A stretch of DNA of 64,000 nt, from NCBI RefSeq assembly GCF_902635505.1, contig NC_045427.1, forward strand, positions 55,578,539 through 55,642,538, given 5' to 3'. The position numbers and the translations under genes are program-made. The stretch is from Sarcophilus harrisii (Eukaryota; Chordata; Mammalia; Dasyuromorphia; Dasyuridae). Shown here piece by piece: positions 31,861 to 42,439 of this stretch. Under the pieces are notes generated by a model, which saw only the letters and a list, made by a program, of their open reading frames with translations, was not told the origin of the DNA and did no database searches. Numbering within the stretch: the stretch's first letter is position 1; each line of letters starts with the position of its first letter.

Positions 31861-34800
31861 ATGACGCCGCCGCCGCCGCCTCCGCACCCCGACTCCCTGG
31901 TGGTCTTGTTTGGGGCAACCGCTGGTGCTCTGGGGGCTAAGCTGGGCTCGGAGGAGCGGGAGCTAATTCTCTTGGTGTGGCAAGTTGTGGATCTTCGCAG
32001 CCGGAAGGTAGGGACGGCGGGCCCGGGGCGGCGGCGGCGGTGGCGGTGGTTGGTGGTGGTTGGCGGCGGCGGCGGCCGGACGGGGGCTGCGGGCGGGGCC
32101 CCGGCGGCGGGAAGGGGGCCCGGGGCCCCAGCGGCGGGCCCTGCCCTCGGGGCGCGGCTGCGGGCTGAGCGGGGGGCGGGGGGGGGGCGGCGGGGGAGGG
32201 CCGGGGGGGGGGGGCCCGCGCGGGGGGCGGGGGGGGGCCGGGGGGTGGGGGGGGCCGGGGGAGACCGCCCCCTTTCCCCGGCGGCCGCAGGTGGGGACCC
32301 TGCACAAGTCCCTGGTTCGCGCGGACGACAGCGAGCTGAGCGAGCAGTGCCGGGAGGCCAGCGGTCTGAGCGCGGAGGGGCTGGGCCGGGCCGAGCCGCT
32401 GGACAAAGTGCTGCAGCAGGTGAAGGGTTAACTGGCGCGGGCTGGGGTCCCGCCCCCTCGGGCTGGGCGGCTTGGGTCCCGTCTCCCGCCCCTCCTCACC
32501 CCCTACAGCACGTGCGCCTGCCCCTGCCCCCGCGCGGCCGGGCTTTCTCCCGTCGGGAAGCTCCCCCCCCAGCGTCAGGCACCCCGGGAGGCCGGGGGAG
32601 CCCCAGCCTGGGGGGGGGCGGCGGTTTGGGGGCGGGGAGAGCTGCTGCTGCTGCAGCTTGTTTGGGGCGGGGGGGGGGGGTGGCTGCCCCCTTGTAGTCG
32701 CGCTAAACCTGCCGGGGCAGTAGAACGAGTTTCTGTTGTTATAAACTCTCGGTGACTGGGATGGTTTTCAGCGGAGGAGGGGTGGGAGTTTCTGCGGAGG
32801 GGGGGCAGCGCCGCAGGCCTGGGGGTGCCCCTCCTCCTGTCCAGCCGGGTCCCCTGCCCCGGGCGCGGGGAGGGGGCGGGCAGGTGCCCCCTCCCACCGC
32901 GCAGGTCCGGGCCTGCCCACGGTTTCGCCAGCCGCTGGGGGTATATTTATCCTTTGCTGCGAACCCCTTGACGGCTGGGCCGGTGGGATGCCAGGAAGGC
33001 CCCGGGGCGGTGGGTGGGCCCGGCTGGGCGGAGTCTGTAATTCACGGGCCTGGCCGGCGTCAGGCCCGGGCTTGGCTCCTCCATCCGGGTCCCCCTGCCC
33101 GGAGGCTGGGCTGTCTCCCATGGGGGGGGGGGGGGGAATCCTTCTCCCGAGGCTGCTCCCCGGAAGCGCTCGGCTGGACGCCCGGCCTCGGGGAGGCCCC
33201 GCGTCTTGCTCCCCACCCTGATGGGGCAGGGCCCCCAGGGGTCACCTCCTGGGCTCCTGCGATTGGCGCCTGACAGGCTCTGGGGGGGCAGATCTAGGGT
33301 CCGGAGACCTGGCGGGGCCGTTTGTTTAGCTATGAAGCCTCAGATGAATAAGTCCCGTCCCTGGACCCCAGTTTCCTCATCTTAAAGAGGGCGCTGGGGA
33401 TTTTTCCTCTAGGATTTGGTAGCTTGGGTGGCTTTTCCCTCTCGCACCCCTCTCTCCGATGGCACCTTGCCCTGACCTCTGCACAGGGAGGATCAAGTCG
33501 TAGGGACAGGCTGTTTGGGTTCTTGGCTCCCTGCTGACTGAATTGCCCCTGGGCTTGTGGCTTGGGCTCTCCGAGGGCCAGATCCACCATATATTCATAT
33601 CCCAGGTCACTAGGGAGGAAAATTCAGCCCCGGATTCCCGAGTTGGGGGGAGAAAACCTAGATTTTTATCCTTTACCCCTGGGTGGGAGGGAACAGCAGG
33701 AGGGAGGGACGAGATAACCTTAGGGAGACCAGCTATTGCTCATGAATCAAAAAGGAGATGCTGTTCAGAAGGGGGATTTATTTAATCATAGAGGGACCAT
33801 GAGATTACTCAACACCATGATCTCTCCTGTCCACAAGACCAGAGGTTCCTCCCTGAAAAAGGAGATAATCTCTGGGAGATAGTGAGAGGTAATGGGTAAA
33901 AAGCTGGAAGGGCTGTTTGCCTCGGGGAGAATGTCCCTTTTACTTTCAGGAGGCAGATGGAACAGGAACAGTTTGGGGGAGTGGGTTTTAAGCATCACGG
34001 GTGACCTGGAACCCGTTTTTCCCTTCCCACCCCCTTGAGGCAAGGTTGCTGCAATGCCAGTGAGATCTGTGTTCATGACATTCCCACTAGGGAGCTGAGC
34101 TCTTGCTCAGTGGCTGGCTCCTTGTGTGTCACCCCCCCCCCCTTTCCCTTCCCCAAAAAGGGGTTTCAGTTTATAGGTAAGGGAAAGTGACTCATTACTC
34201 ACGATCCGCCCTCCCTCTCCTTTCCAATGGAAATAGCTTGATCAGCACAGAAGTTGGGAGTGGGGAGTCTAGAGTGAGAAAGATGAGGTGGGATGGTTTC
34301 CTGATCCCCTAAGGTCATGGGGGTTCCCACATCATCTTCCTTTGGGATTGTTCCCAAAGGGGATTCTCCATTGACTTTTGAGGTTCCTGTGACCTGGAGC
34401 TGTATCATGTTTGAATGTATTTGTGACCCCCGTCTTTGTAATGCTGTGTTCCTCTGCCACCCTTCCAGCTTCTCTCCTCCATCCTAGGGGATAGGGGATT
34501 AGGTGTGTGCTGGGGTAAAAAGGGGAGGGGGCCCTTTAGTGGAAGGAGTCTTAGCCTTGGGATCCCAGGTCTTTGGTTCTTTAAAATAAGGGCGCCAGAG
34601 GAGGGACGCCAATGTGCTCCCCAGTTCTCAGATCCCATCTCTGGCAGGGCTCACTGGGAATGGTCCTTCCCCATCCTCCACAGGCCCTTGTATGTTGTAG
34701 GAGTTCTGATACCTTATTCCCAGTAGCCCCTTCCTTTGTCCCTTCCCCAGAAGGGGGTCCCGCTGAGAGAGCTCTTCATCACCTGCCCTGGAGGCAGTTG

Positions 34801-37800
34801 GAGATAGGATGGATTTCCTGACATTCAGAAGTCCAGGGTACAAGTCCCGCCTCTGATCCTAGGTTTGTGGTGCTGAGCGAGTGACTTCATTTCCCCAGTT
34901 GTAAAACAAGAATAATAGGGCCACAACCTCAGAGTTGTGAGTGTAGTATAATGCTTGTAGAAGAGCGCATTAGTATGTAGTAGGTGCCCGATAAGTGCAC
35001 GTTTCCCCCCCTCCCCCACGGCGTCTCCCTGGCAGCCGGCCCGCTCTCTGTGCTCTGGGTCCCACGTTTGGGAGCCCCGCTGCAGCCCTGCCAGTGAAGG
35101 TGTGTGGGCAGGGGCCTCCGCCCTGAGAACGCTCCCCTTGTGGAGGCTGGCCCAGCCCAGACGCCCAACTGGGGGAGCCGCCTTCGCGAGCCCGGGCCTG
35201 TCTGAGCCTGGCTGCCGCCTCTGCCCCCGGCCCTTGGGCTCTCTTGCCTAAGTCGGCTGCTCTCTCCCCTCCTCAAACAGCAGGCTTTGGACCGGATTCA
35301 GCATTTATTAAGTGCCTGTCGGAGTGGCCAGTTACGGGCCTGTGCGAGGGTGCCCAGAGCGGGGCTGGGCCCTGCCCTCCGAAGGGACGTGGGAACGCGT
35401 GCCCGGGCCCAGCCGTGTGCAGTTACGGGCACAGAGGAGGAGCAGGGCCGGAAGTTCCGGGGGGCTGACACCCTGGCGGGGGGGCAGTGGGCTAGAGCTG
35501 AGGGCAGAGGCTGGCAGGGCCGGGAATCGCCAGGGACAGGAGGGCGGGCCTGTGCCCCAGAGCCTGTTGGGAGAGGGCCTTGAACGGCAGCTTCCTCCTG
35601 CAGTTGGGGGGGGAAGCAGGATGGCAGACCCTGGCCAGCCCTGAGAGCCTGCCCCCTCTGGTGCCCTCCCTTCTCAGGGCCCACTCTCCAATGAGAGGGT
35701 TTTTTTTTTACTGAACCCTGGGACAGGGGCAGGCCAGGGAGGGGAAGGAGCCGAGCCCTGGGCAGGGTTGGGCCCCCTCCCCAACGTGGGTCAAGGCAAC
35801 TGAGGCCCAGGCAAGGAGGAGGCTTTTGAAGCTCTCTCCCATCCCCCTGCCCCCACCCCCAGTCTCATGAGCAAACACTACCTGGTACTCGGTGGATGTC
35901 AATACAGCCAGGGCCAAAGCTCACAGGGCCCGGGAATTTGTCCTTGGGGAAGGGGCACTGGGAGAGCCGGGCCGAGCCAGGCTCCCCCGGCTCTGGGGGA
36001 AGAGGGAACCCCTGAGGTTGTCCCAGTCTGTCCTGCTGCGCTCTGGGTGCCCCTGGGCAGGCAGACCTGGGGCCCGGTGGTAGTTGTGGCTACATCTGGT
36101 CAGTGCAGGCAGGACTGAGCCTGTCGGGCCCCAGTCGGCCCCCCTGGGGTTCCCGGCCTGGCTCCCCGAATGTTCTGTGGGCCCCGGGATGGGGAGGGAG
36201 GTGCGGCTGTTGGGCCGGGCCTGTAGGGGTGGGCCTTCTGCTAGCAGGCACTCCTTGGAGCTATTGGGGGGCTCGTTCTGGATAGCGATCACAGTCCTTT
36301 AAGGTAAATGTCTGTCTTGGTCCTTGCCCCAACCCTGCGAGGTGGGTGCTCGCCATCTGCAGGTGGAGCAGCTGCCCACGTCCCCCTGGCTGCCCCAGTG
36401 CGGACCCCCACGGAAACTCTGCTGGGGAGGCCTTTGTCCCCGGATTTCCCTCCTGCCCCACACCTCTCCCCTTCCCATCTGAACTGGCTGCAGGTAGTAG
36501 CTGTCTGGTCTCTGCAAAGGCAGGCGGACCAGTCTGCTTCCAGCTTCTCTCCCCCTTGCCACCCCATGCTCTGCCCACCTCCTCTCTTCTCCCCTCTCCT
36601 CCTCCTTCCTTCTGTTTCTTTCCATCTCTGTCTCCTTTACATCTTCCTCCCTCTTTTTCTTTCTCTCCAACACCTCTTCCTTCCTTCCTGTCTCTCTTTC
36701 TGTCTCCTTTCCCTCTTTCTCTGGTTCTTCTCTCCCCCCCCCCCATTTTTAACTGTCTCTCTCCCCCTTCCTCTTTTCTCTCCTCTTTCTGTCTCTGTGT
36801 ATGTCTTTCTTTCCCCCCTTCCTCTCTGTCTCCTTTCCCTCTTTCTGTCTCTCCCTTTTGTGTCTCACTCCCTCCTTTCCCCTTCTTCTCTTTTCTTCCT
36901 CTCCCCCCTTTGTGTGTCTCACTCCCTCCTTTCCCCTTCCTCTCTTTTCTTCCTCTTCCCCCTGTGTCTCGCTCTCTCCCCTTCCTCTCTTTTCTTCCTC
37001 TTACCCCTTTGTGTGTCTCGCTCTCTCCTTCCCCCTTCCTCTCTTTTCTTCCTCTTCCCCCTTTGTGTGTCTCGCTCCCTCCTTCCCCCTTCCTCTCTTT
37101 TCTTCCTCTTCCCCCTTTGTGTGTCTCGCTCTCTCCTTCCCCCTTCCTCCCTCTTTTCTTTCTCTCTCTCTCTCTTTCTCTCTCCAGGTGTGGCCCGGTG
37201 ACAGAATCTTGCTGGACCAGTTTTTCAGCCTGAATGTTCCCTTATCCTCTCCATTCCCTTGCTTAATGTGGACAGATGTGGCCACGTGCCTTGTGCACCC
37301 AGGCTTGTGTGTGCGCAAACACACACCCGGACACACACCCGAGGGGCGGCGTTGGGGGCTGGGGGGGAGCGGCGCGGCCAAGGTTAAGGCTGCTTTGCTG
37401 CCCCCGGCCTGATCTCCTGGAGTCCTGGCCTTCCCGGGGAGCAGGGAGTTCTGGGGGGGTGGGGGGGGACTGCTCTCCAAGACCCCCTCAGAGGCAGTGG
37501 GGTGTCGAGTCTTTGAAGAAAGCTGACTCTCCTGTACTCTGGGCTGGGGGATGGGGCTTGGTTTGGCCCAGGAGCGGCTCCCCAGGAGTGGCGGGGGGGG
37601 TTGCCAAGTGCAGAGAGCGGAGCCATCCTGAGCCTCCTGTTCCTTCCCAGCTCCCAGGACAGAGAAGGGGCCGCTCTCCTGATGCCCTACAACCCAGTGC
37701 CTCCCTCTGGGCCCCCCCAAGGCCTCTTCCCTGGGGCTCCAGGCCGCTGGGGAGGAAGCAGGGGGGAGAGAGTGGAGGCTGGTCCCACAGGGGAGCCGGA

Positions 37801-40800
37801 CGAGGCTGGCTTGGAAATCCGGACCTTTCCTGAGGCCTCGGAATCGGGTCGGGGCTCTGGTTCCGGGCCGGGGGCTCTGGCGCCGTGCTGACGGCCCTGG
37901 TCTTCCTCCCCTAGTTCTCACAGCTGGTCCTGGGGGACGTGGAGCTCCTGGGCGGGGGCTCCTACACACTCTGCACGGATGGGCCGCTCCTGGTTCGGCA
38001 GGTCCTCCACCCGGAGGCTTCGAGAAAGGTGTGAGGGGGGCCGGGGCTCTCGGGGGGGCTGGCGCGGCTCGCGGGGTTCCGCTTCCTGACCCCCAGCTCA
38101 CGCCGTGCCCTCGCCTCCAGAACCTGGTGCTGCCCGGCTCTTTCTTCTCTTTCTACGACCTGCGCAGGGAGTTCCACGCGCAGCGGCCCGAGGCCGGCCC
38201 GGCCCGAGACCTCACCGTGGCCGCCATGGCGCAGAGTATCCTTGCCCTCCCGGGGTCGCTGGGGGGGGGGAGGGGGTGCGAGGGGGAGCCCGCTTTGGGC
38301 AGAGGGGACGTGCCCTGTGTGCGGGTCCGGGGGCCGTGGTGGGCCCCATGGGGGTCTGGTCTGGGGCTCCTCGCTCACGCCTCCACCAGGGCTTTTCCTT
38401 CACCCATCTCCACCTTCCCAGACTTGGGGCTAGAAACAGATGCTGCTGAGGATGACTTTGGTGTGTGGGAAGTGAAAACCATGGTGACCATCATTTGCCA
38501 TCTCCTCTCGGAACAGAGTGAGTGCTCCCGCCCCCTGCTGTGTCTGCCCTCCCCACCCCCCGTTTTTGCCCTCCCCACCCCCGCTGCTGCGTCCGTCCCC
38601 CCTTCTTCCCCACCCCCGCCGCTCACCCACTTCTCTCTCTCAGATCACAGTTTCACAGAACCGGAAATCGTCAAGTGCAAGTACGATTCTGGACCCTGGT
38701 AAGCTATCGGGACAGGGCCGGGGGCCGGGGGGGTCCCGAGGAGGGCCCCTGACGCCCCCGTGTGTCCCCCTGCAGCAGCAAGGCCGAGGTGGTGGACAAC
38801 GAGACCGTGGTCCGGGCCAGAGGCCTCCCCTGGCAGTCCTCCGACCAGGACATCGCCCGATTCTTCAAGGGGCTCAACATTGCCAAGTGAGGGGGGACAG
38901 GGCGGGGGCGGCGGGGGAGGGTGGCCTGCAGGTGGGGCCTGACGCTCCCTCTCGCGGGCTCCCAGGGGCGGCGTCGCGCTGTGCCTGAACGCCCAGGGCC
39001 GCAGGAACGGGGAAGCGCTCGTCCGCTTTGTGGACTCGGAGCAGAGGGACCTGGCCTTGGAGCGGCACAAGCACCACATGGGTGCCCGATACATCGAGGT
39101 GTGTGTGGGGGGACGGGTGGGGGGGCCGGGGCTGGGCGGGGGGCTTGCGCCGAGCTCACGCCGGGCTCACGGGAGATGTGTGCGTCCCGCTCGGCAGGTG
39201 TACAAGGCCTCGGGGGAAGAGTTCCTCAAGATCGCTGGGGGTGAGTGACCTGCTGGGGGGCATAGAAAGGGGAGGGGGCAGAGCTGGCCCCCCGAGCTGT
39301 CTGACTGAGCCCGTGGAGGCTCTTTGGGCCCGGGAGACGCCGCCTTGCAGCTGAGGGAGCCGCGTCGGGGAGCGGCCCCCAGCCCGGGGCTGGACCCCAG
39401 GTGTAGCCCCCGCCCGTCGTTCCCCCCTCTGGCTCCCAACCCGGCTCGGTTTCCCCCAGGCACGTCCCACGAGGTGGCTCAGTTCCTGTCTCGGGAGGAC
39501 CAGGTGATCATCCGCATGCGGGGGCTGCCCTTCACGGCCACCCCGGCCGACGTGCTGGCCTTCCTGGGGCCCGAGTGCCCGGTGACCGGCGGGCACGAGG
39601 GCCTGCTCTTCGTCCGCTACCCGGACGGGCGGCCCACGGGGGACGCCTTCGCGCTCTTCGCCTGCGAGGAGCTGGCCCAGAGCGCGCTGCGCAAGCACAA
39701 GGGCATCCTGGGCAAGCGCTACATCGAGCTGTTCCGGAGCACGGCGGCCGAGGTTCAGCAGGTACGGGCCCGGGCCGGGCGCAGGCGGGGCAGCCGTGTC
39801 CTGCCGGCCGCTGACGCGCGCTCTGCCCGCCTGTCCCCAGGTCCTGAACCGCTACACGTCGAGCCCGCTGATCCCCACGCTTCCGGCCCCCCTGATCCCG
39901 GTGCTGCCCGCGCCCTTCCCCTTGGCGGGCGCAGGTGTGCGGGACTGCGTGCGGCTGCGGGGCCTGCCCTACACGGCCAGCATCGACGACATCCTGGGCT
40001 TCCTGGGGGAGGCGGCCGGGGACATCCGGCCCCACGGGGTGCACATGGTGCTGAACCAGCAGGTGAGCTGGGGGAGAGGGAGCACGGGAGGGGGAGTGCG
40101 GGGGGGAGCACTGAGGCGGGAGGTGGGCCCCCCAGAAGGGCTCTGAGCAAGCACCGGCCCCGCAGGGCCGGCCGTCGGGGGATGCCTTCATCCAGATGAA
40201 ATCTGCAGACCGAGCACTCGTGGCCGCCCAGAGGTGCCACAAAAAGATGATGAAAGAGCGCTACGTGGAGGTCTTTCCCTGCTCAGGGGAGGAGATGAGC
40301 CTGGTGCTGATGGGGGGCACCCTGAGCCGCAGCGGCATGTCCCCCCCACCCTGCAAGCTGCCCTGTGAGTGAGGCTTCTGGGTGGGGGGCAGACCCAGGC
40401 TCCTGGTCACTTCCCTAACCCCCCATGCCAGAGCCGACTCGAGCTCTTTGTTTCCAGGCCTCTCCCCTCCCACGTACGCTGCCTTCCAGACGGCCACGGC
40501 CGTGATCCCCACCGAGGCCACGGCCGCCCTTTACCCTCCGTCAGCCCTTCTCCCTGCAGCGCGGGCTCCCTCAGCCCCCACCCCCGTCACCTACTACCCC
40601 CCGCCGGCCACTCAGCTCTACATGAACTACACGACCTATTACCCCAGGTAGGAACGGGGCCTGCCCAGGGAATCTGGCCCTTCCCTGCCCTTCCCGACCC
40701 CCCCGGGCCTTCCTTTGCCCATTCCCCTCCTGTGTCAGCGCCTCTGCCTGGCCCGGGTGGTCCCTGCGGGCCCTCCCTCCCTGCCTCGCCCCAGGCTCCG

Positions 40801-41284
40801 AGCCCGCCGGCGCCCACCCGTCCCGTTCTCGTTCTCCCCCTCAGCCCCCCGGTCTCCCCCACCACCGTGGGCTACCTCACGGCTCCCTCGGCCGCCGTGG
40901 CCCCGGCCCCCGCCTCGGTGCTGCAGCAGCCGGGGGCGCTGGTGAGGATGCAGGGGCTCCCGTACACGGCCGGGGTGAAGGACATTCTCAGCTTCTTCCA
41001 GGGCTACCAGGTGAGAGTCCCCGGGCGGCCGCCGGAGGGGGCCGGGGAGTTCCGCGGGATGCTGGGATGGCTTGGGCCCTCCCCAGGGGGGCTTCCGAGC
41101 TGGGCCCCGGGCAGCCCAGGATGGCGGCTCTGCTCGCTCCCAGCCCCCTCCCCGGCGGCTCGGCCCCGCCCTGACCCTGTGTCACCCTCCGTAGCTTGCC
41201 CCCGATGACTACGCCAATCTGGTCCCAGTGGGTGACCCCCCCCGCCCTGTCCTACAGGCCCCCAAAGAGTGGGTGTGCTTGTAG
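31861..41284 (+). CDS. ESRP2: ESRP2, epithelial splicing regulatory protein 2 (complete, 15 coding exons)
   Basis: ESRP2 is a nuclear RNA-binding protein that drives epithelial exon choice (FGFR2-IIIb, CD44, ENAH, CTNND1 are known targets of the family). Exons read: 31861-32007, 32291-32419, 37915-38028, 38121-38235, 38422-38517, 38644-38698, 38776-38886, 38966-39098, 39198-39240, 39460-39761, 39841-40062, 40166-40364, 40458-40647, 40845-41010, 41195-41284. All junctions are GT-AG and phases agree, giving 703 residues (human about 727). Residues 1-220 are the N-terminal domain ([13 protein letters not shown]; RNase H-like fold by family knowledge). RRM1 is about 229-305 (VRARGLPWQ), RRM2 330-408 (IRMRGLPF), RRM3 450-528 (VRLRGLPY); each has an RNP1-like G-[ED]-A-[LF] string. 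A Pro/Tyr linker follows, then half an RRM at 649-674 and the ending [12 protein letters not shown]1 is excluded by [18 protein letters not shown] and [10 protein letters not shown], which match ESRP2. The start MTPPPPPP matches human ESRP2. Confidence 0.97.
32047..32063 (+). promoter_or_regulatory. UGG-rich ESRP-type RNA motif downstream of a 5' splice site
   Basis: TGGTTGGTGGTGGTTGG lies 40 nt after the donor at 32007/32008 of the first conserved coding exon. ESRP proteins prefer UGG-rich RNA (UGGUGG core) and usually promote inclusion when bound downstream of an exon. Self-regulation is an inference; the surrounding GGCGGC composition could also produce this by chance. Confidence 0.4.
33330..35350. 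repeat. MIR and L2 traces in the ESRP2 intron
   Basis: CCCAGTTTCCTCATCTTAAAG (near 33370) and GATCCTAGGTTTGTGGTGC ... GAATAATAGGGCCACAACC (34850-34930) are MIR-like. GCATTTATTAAGTGCCTG at 35300 is an antisense L2 tip. Confidence 0.5.
36580..37190 (+). repeat. Polypyrimidine tract with 54-bp minisatellite in the ESRP2 intron
   Basis: About 600 nt are nearly pure C/T on the + strand. From about 36860 to 37170 the tract is an array with period close to 54 bp: the marker TTTTCTTCCTCT recurs at 36891, 36945, 36990, 37044, 37098 and 37154, separated by GTGTGTCTCGCTC blocks. The last part becomes (TC)n. The long open frames across it are artefacts of composition. Confidence 0.9.
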
Positions 41285-41303
41285 CTGTGAGGGACCCGCC
41301 AAG
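41195..41303 (+). other. ESRP2: ESRP2 stop-containing cassette-like exon (canonical C terminus)
   Basis: The exon starts after CCTCCGTAG at 41194 and encodes the last 29 conserved residues, ending APKEWVCL with TAG at 41282-41284. Nineteen nt after the stop is a near-perfect donor, CCAAG|GTAAGC (41303/41304). The exon could therefore be internal, with its stop 19 nt before the final junction, which is too close to trigger nonsense-mediated decay under the 50-nt rule. Both the exon before it (ends phase 0 at 41010) and the exon after it (41532) join in frame if this exon is skipped. A transcript that does not use the donor would simply continue into the 3' UTR. Confidence 0.75.
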
Positions 41304-41531
41304 GTAAGCGGCCGCGGGGCCCTCGCCCCCCGCCTGGCGCACTAACGTCCTGGTTCTTCTCGCCAATCAGCTAACGAGGGCCGGGGCTGTGATTGGGGGC
41401 GGGTGGGCGCGGGCCTCCCCTGCTCTGCTCTGCCCCCTCCCGCCAGGGGCTGTGCTCGGGACGTGCCGGGGGGGATTGTGATGGAGGGGCCCTCAGCGAG
41501 CACTCAGCGCCTGCTCCCCTGTCCCCCACAG

Positions 41532-41690
41532 CTCCCTGCAGACTCTGTCCTGGTCCTCCACAGCTTCAGCGGCCGGCCTCGGGGAGACGCCCTGGTCACC
41601 TTCCCCAGCCTGGACGCCGCGCGGCGGGCTGTGGCTGAGGAGCATGGCCGGACCCTGGGTGGTCAGCACGTCCAGCTCTCCCTGGTATGA
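41532..41690 (+). CDS. ESRP2: ESRP2 alternative terminal coding exon completing a fourth RRM
   Basis: After the acceptor CCCCCACAG (ends 41531) an open frame of 52 codons plus TGA (41688-41690) continues phase 0 from the exon ending at 41010. It begins LPADSVLVLHSF and contains GRPRGDALVTF, then a helix-like LDAARRAVAEEHG and a last strand QHVQLSLV. These line up with the second halves of RRM1 ([11 protein letters not shown]...), RRM2 ([11 protein letters not shown]...) and RRM3 ([11 protein letters not shown]...) of the same protein. The preceding exon already supplies strand 1 and helix 1 ([11 protein letters not shown]...ILSFFQGYQ), so the splice gives a complete RRM4 and a 726-residue protein. 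Frame, splice signals and paralogy to the other RRMs are seen; expression is inferred. Confidence 0.8.
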   Translation, partial: LPADSVLVLHSFSGRPRGDALVTFPSLDAARRAVAEEHGRTLGGQHVQLSLV

Positions 41691-42305
41691 CCCGCCACGC
41701 CAGGGCGGAGGGCGCCGACCCTCGTCTCTGACACCCAAGTGCCTTGAAGGGGAGAAGGGCGGAGGGTCCTTCCTTCCTTCCCCCCTCCCTCACACAGTTT
41801 CCCCCCCCCCCCCCCCCCGGGGCCCCCCCCCCCCCCCTCCCGTGGGGTCCCCCCGGCCTCCGAGCTCTGCAGAAGCGGGCGCCCTGCCGATCCCTGGCTC
41901 CCCCCGCAGCTGCGGGTGCCTCTGGGCCCCGGCCCGCCGCAAGCCTGGCCCCGATCAGGGGGTTGGGGGCCCCCACCCCCGCACTGCCAGGCCGTAGCCC
42001 CGTTAAGTTATACGTTTTTTTAATTTAAGCCAGTGCAGAAGGGAGGCCCTGTTTACACGTGTGTGCCCTGTACGCTGTGCCCATATGTGGGACTGCTTTG
42101 GGGGAGAGCGCCGGGTCCGGAGGGGGGAGGGGGAGGTGTCCCGGGCCAGCTGTTAGGCTTGTTTCAGAGCCCTCCCCCTCCCCAGGCCTGGCCGCCCCTC
42201 CCCCCACGGGTGTGCGTATGGGGCCTGTGGCAGAGCCCTTCTGATCCTGCCCCCGCCGACAGGCAGCCTAAGGGAGGAGCCTCTGAATAAAAGATGCAAA
42301 CACCC
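41691..42305 (+). other. ESRP2: ESRP2 3' UTR
   Basis: This is non-coding sequence between the alternative stop and the poly(A) site. It holds two long cytosine homopolymer runs (about 41802-41836, broken by a few G) followed by ordinary GC-rich sequence, with a short AT-rich patch at 42003-42030. In transcripts that splice 41303 to 41532, bases 41532-41690 are also untranslated. Confidence 0.7.
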
Positions 42306-42306
42306 A
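42286..42306 (+). terminator. ESRP2: ESRP2 poly(A) signal and cleavage region
   Basis: A canonical AATAAA at 42286-42291 sits in CTCTGAATAAAAGATGC. It is followed about 25-45 nt later by the GT-rich stretch GATTTGTGGGGAGG, so cleavage is expected near 42305. Confidence 0.8.
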
Positions 42307-42439
42307 GCCTGCCTCTGCTGATTTGTGGGGAGGGGACTTGGAGCCCCCCGGGGAGGAGCGGCTGCCCTCGGTCCTCTCGGCTGCCCTCGGTCCTCTTGGC
42401 TGCTGCTGCTCTTGTAGGGCTGGGGAGAGCCTGGGAGCC

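Larger units (their letters stand above)
31140..33300. promoter_or_regulatory. CpG island over the ESRP2 promoter and first exons
   Basis: The sequence is dense in CG dinucleotides and G/C runs, spanning the promoter, both 5' exons and the first coding introns. It includes (CCG)n encoding the N-terminal prolines and long G runs at 32170-32260 and 33122-33136. Confidence 0.85.
32420..37914 (+). other. ESRP2: ESRP2 large intron (between coding exons 2 and 3)
   Basis: This 5.5-kb intron is bounded by CTGCAGCAG|GTGAAG and TCCCCTAG|TTCTCA. It contains the tail of the CpG island, a MIR-like piece at about 33330-33410, a sense MIR at about 34830-35005, an antisense L2 tip near 35295-35350 and the pyrimidine minisatellite at 36580-37190. 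I see no convincing extra exon in it. Confidence 0.85.

Noticed and set aside
36308-37412. Several long overlapping open frames (about 200-300 codons) on both strands, rich in S/P/L/F or K/R/E/G
   Set aside because: They fall in the C/T-only minisatellite, where stops are rare by composition; no domain, and the ESRP2 frame skips the region as intron.
40325-40370. An alternative 5' splice site that would drop C-K-L-P, as reported for ESRP1 isoforms
   Set aside because: No GT dinucleotide lies 12 nt upstream of the donor at 40364/40365, so that switch is not available here.
31861-41284. Assignment of the gene as ESRP1
   Set aside because: Diagnostic ESRP2 strings ([37 protein letters not shown]) and the NFATC3 neighbour fit ESRP2; ESRP1 has different sequence at these places.
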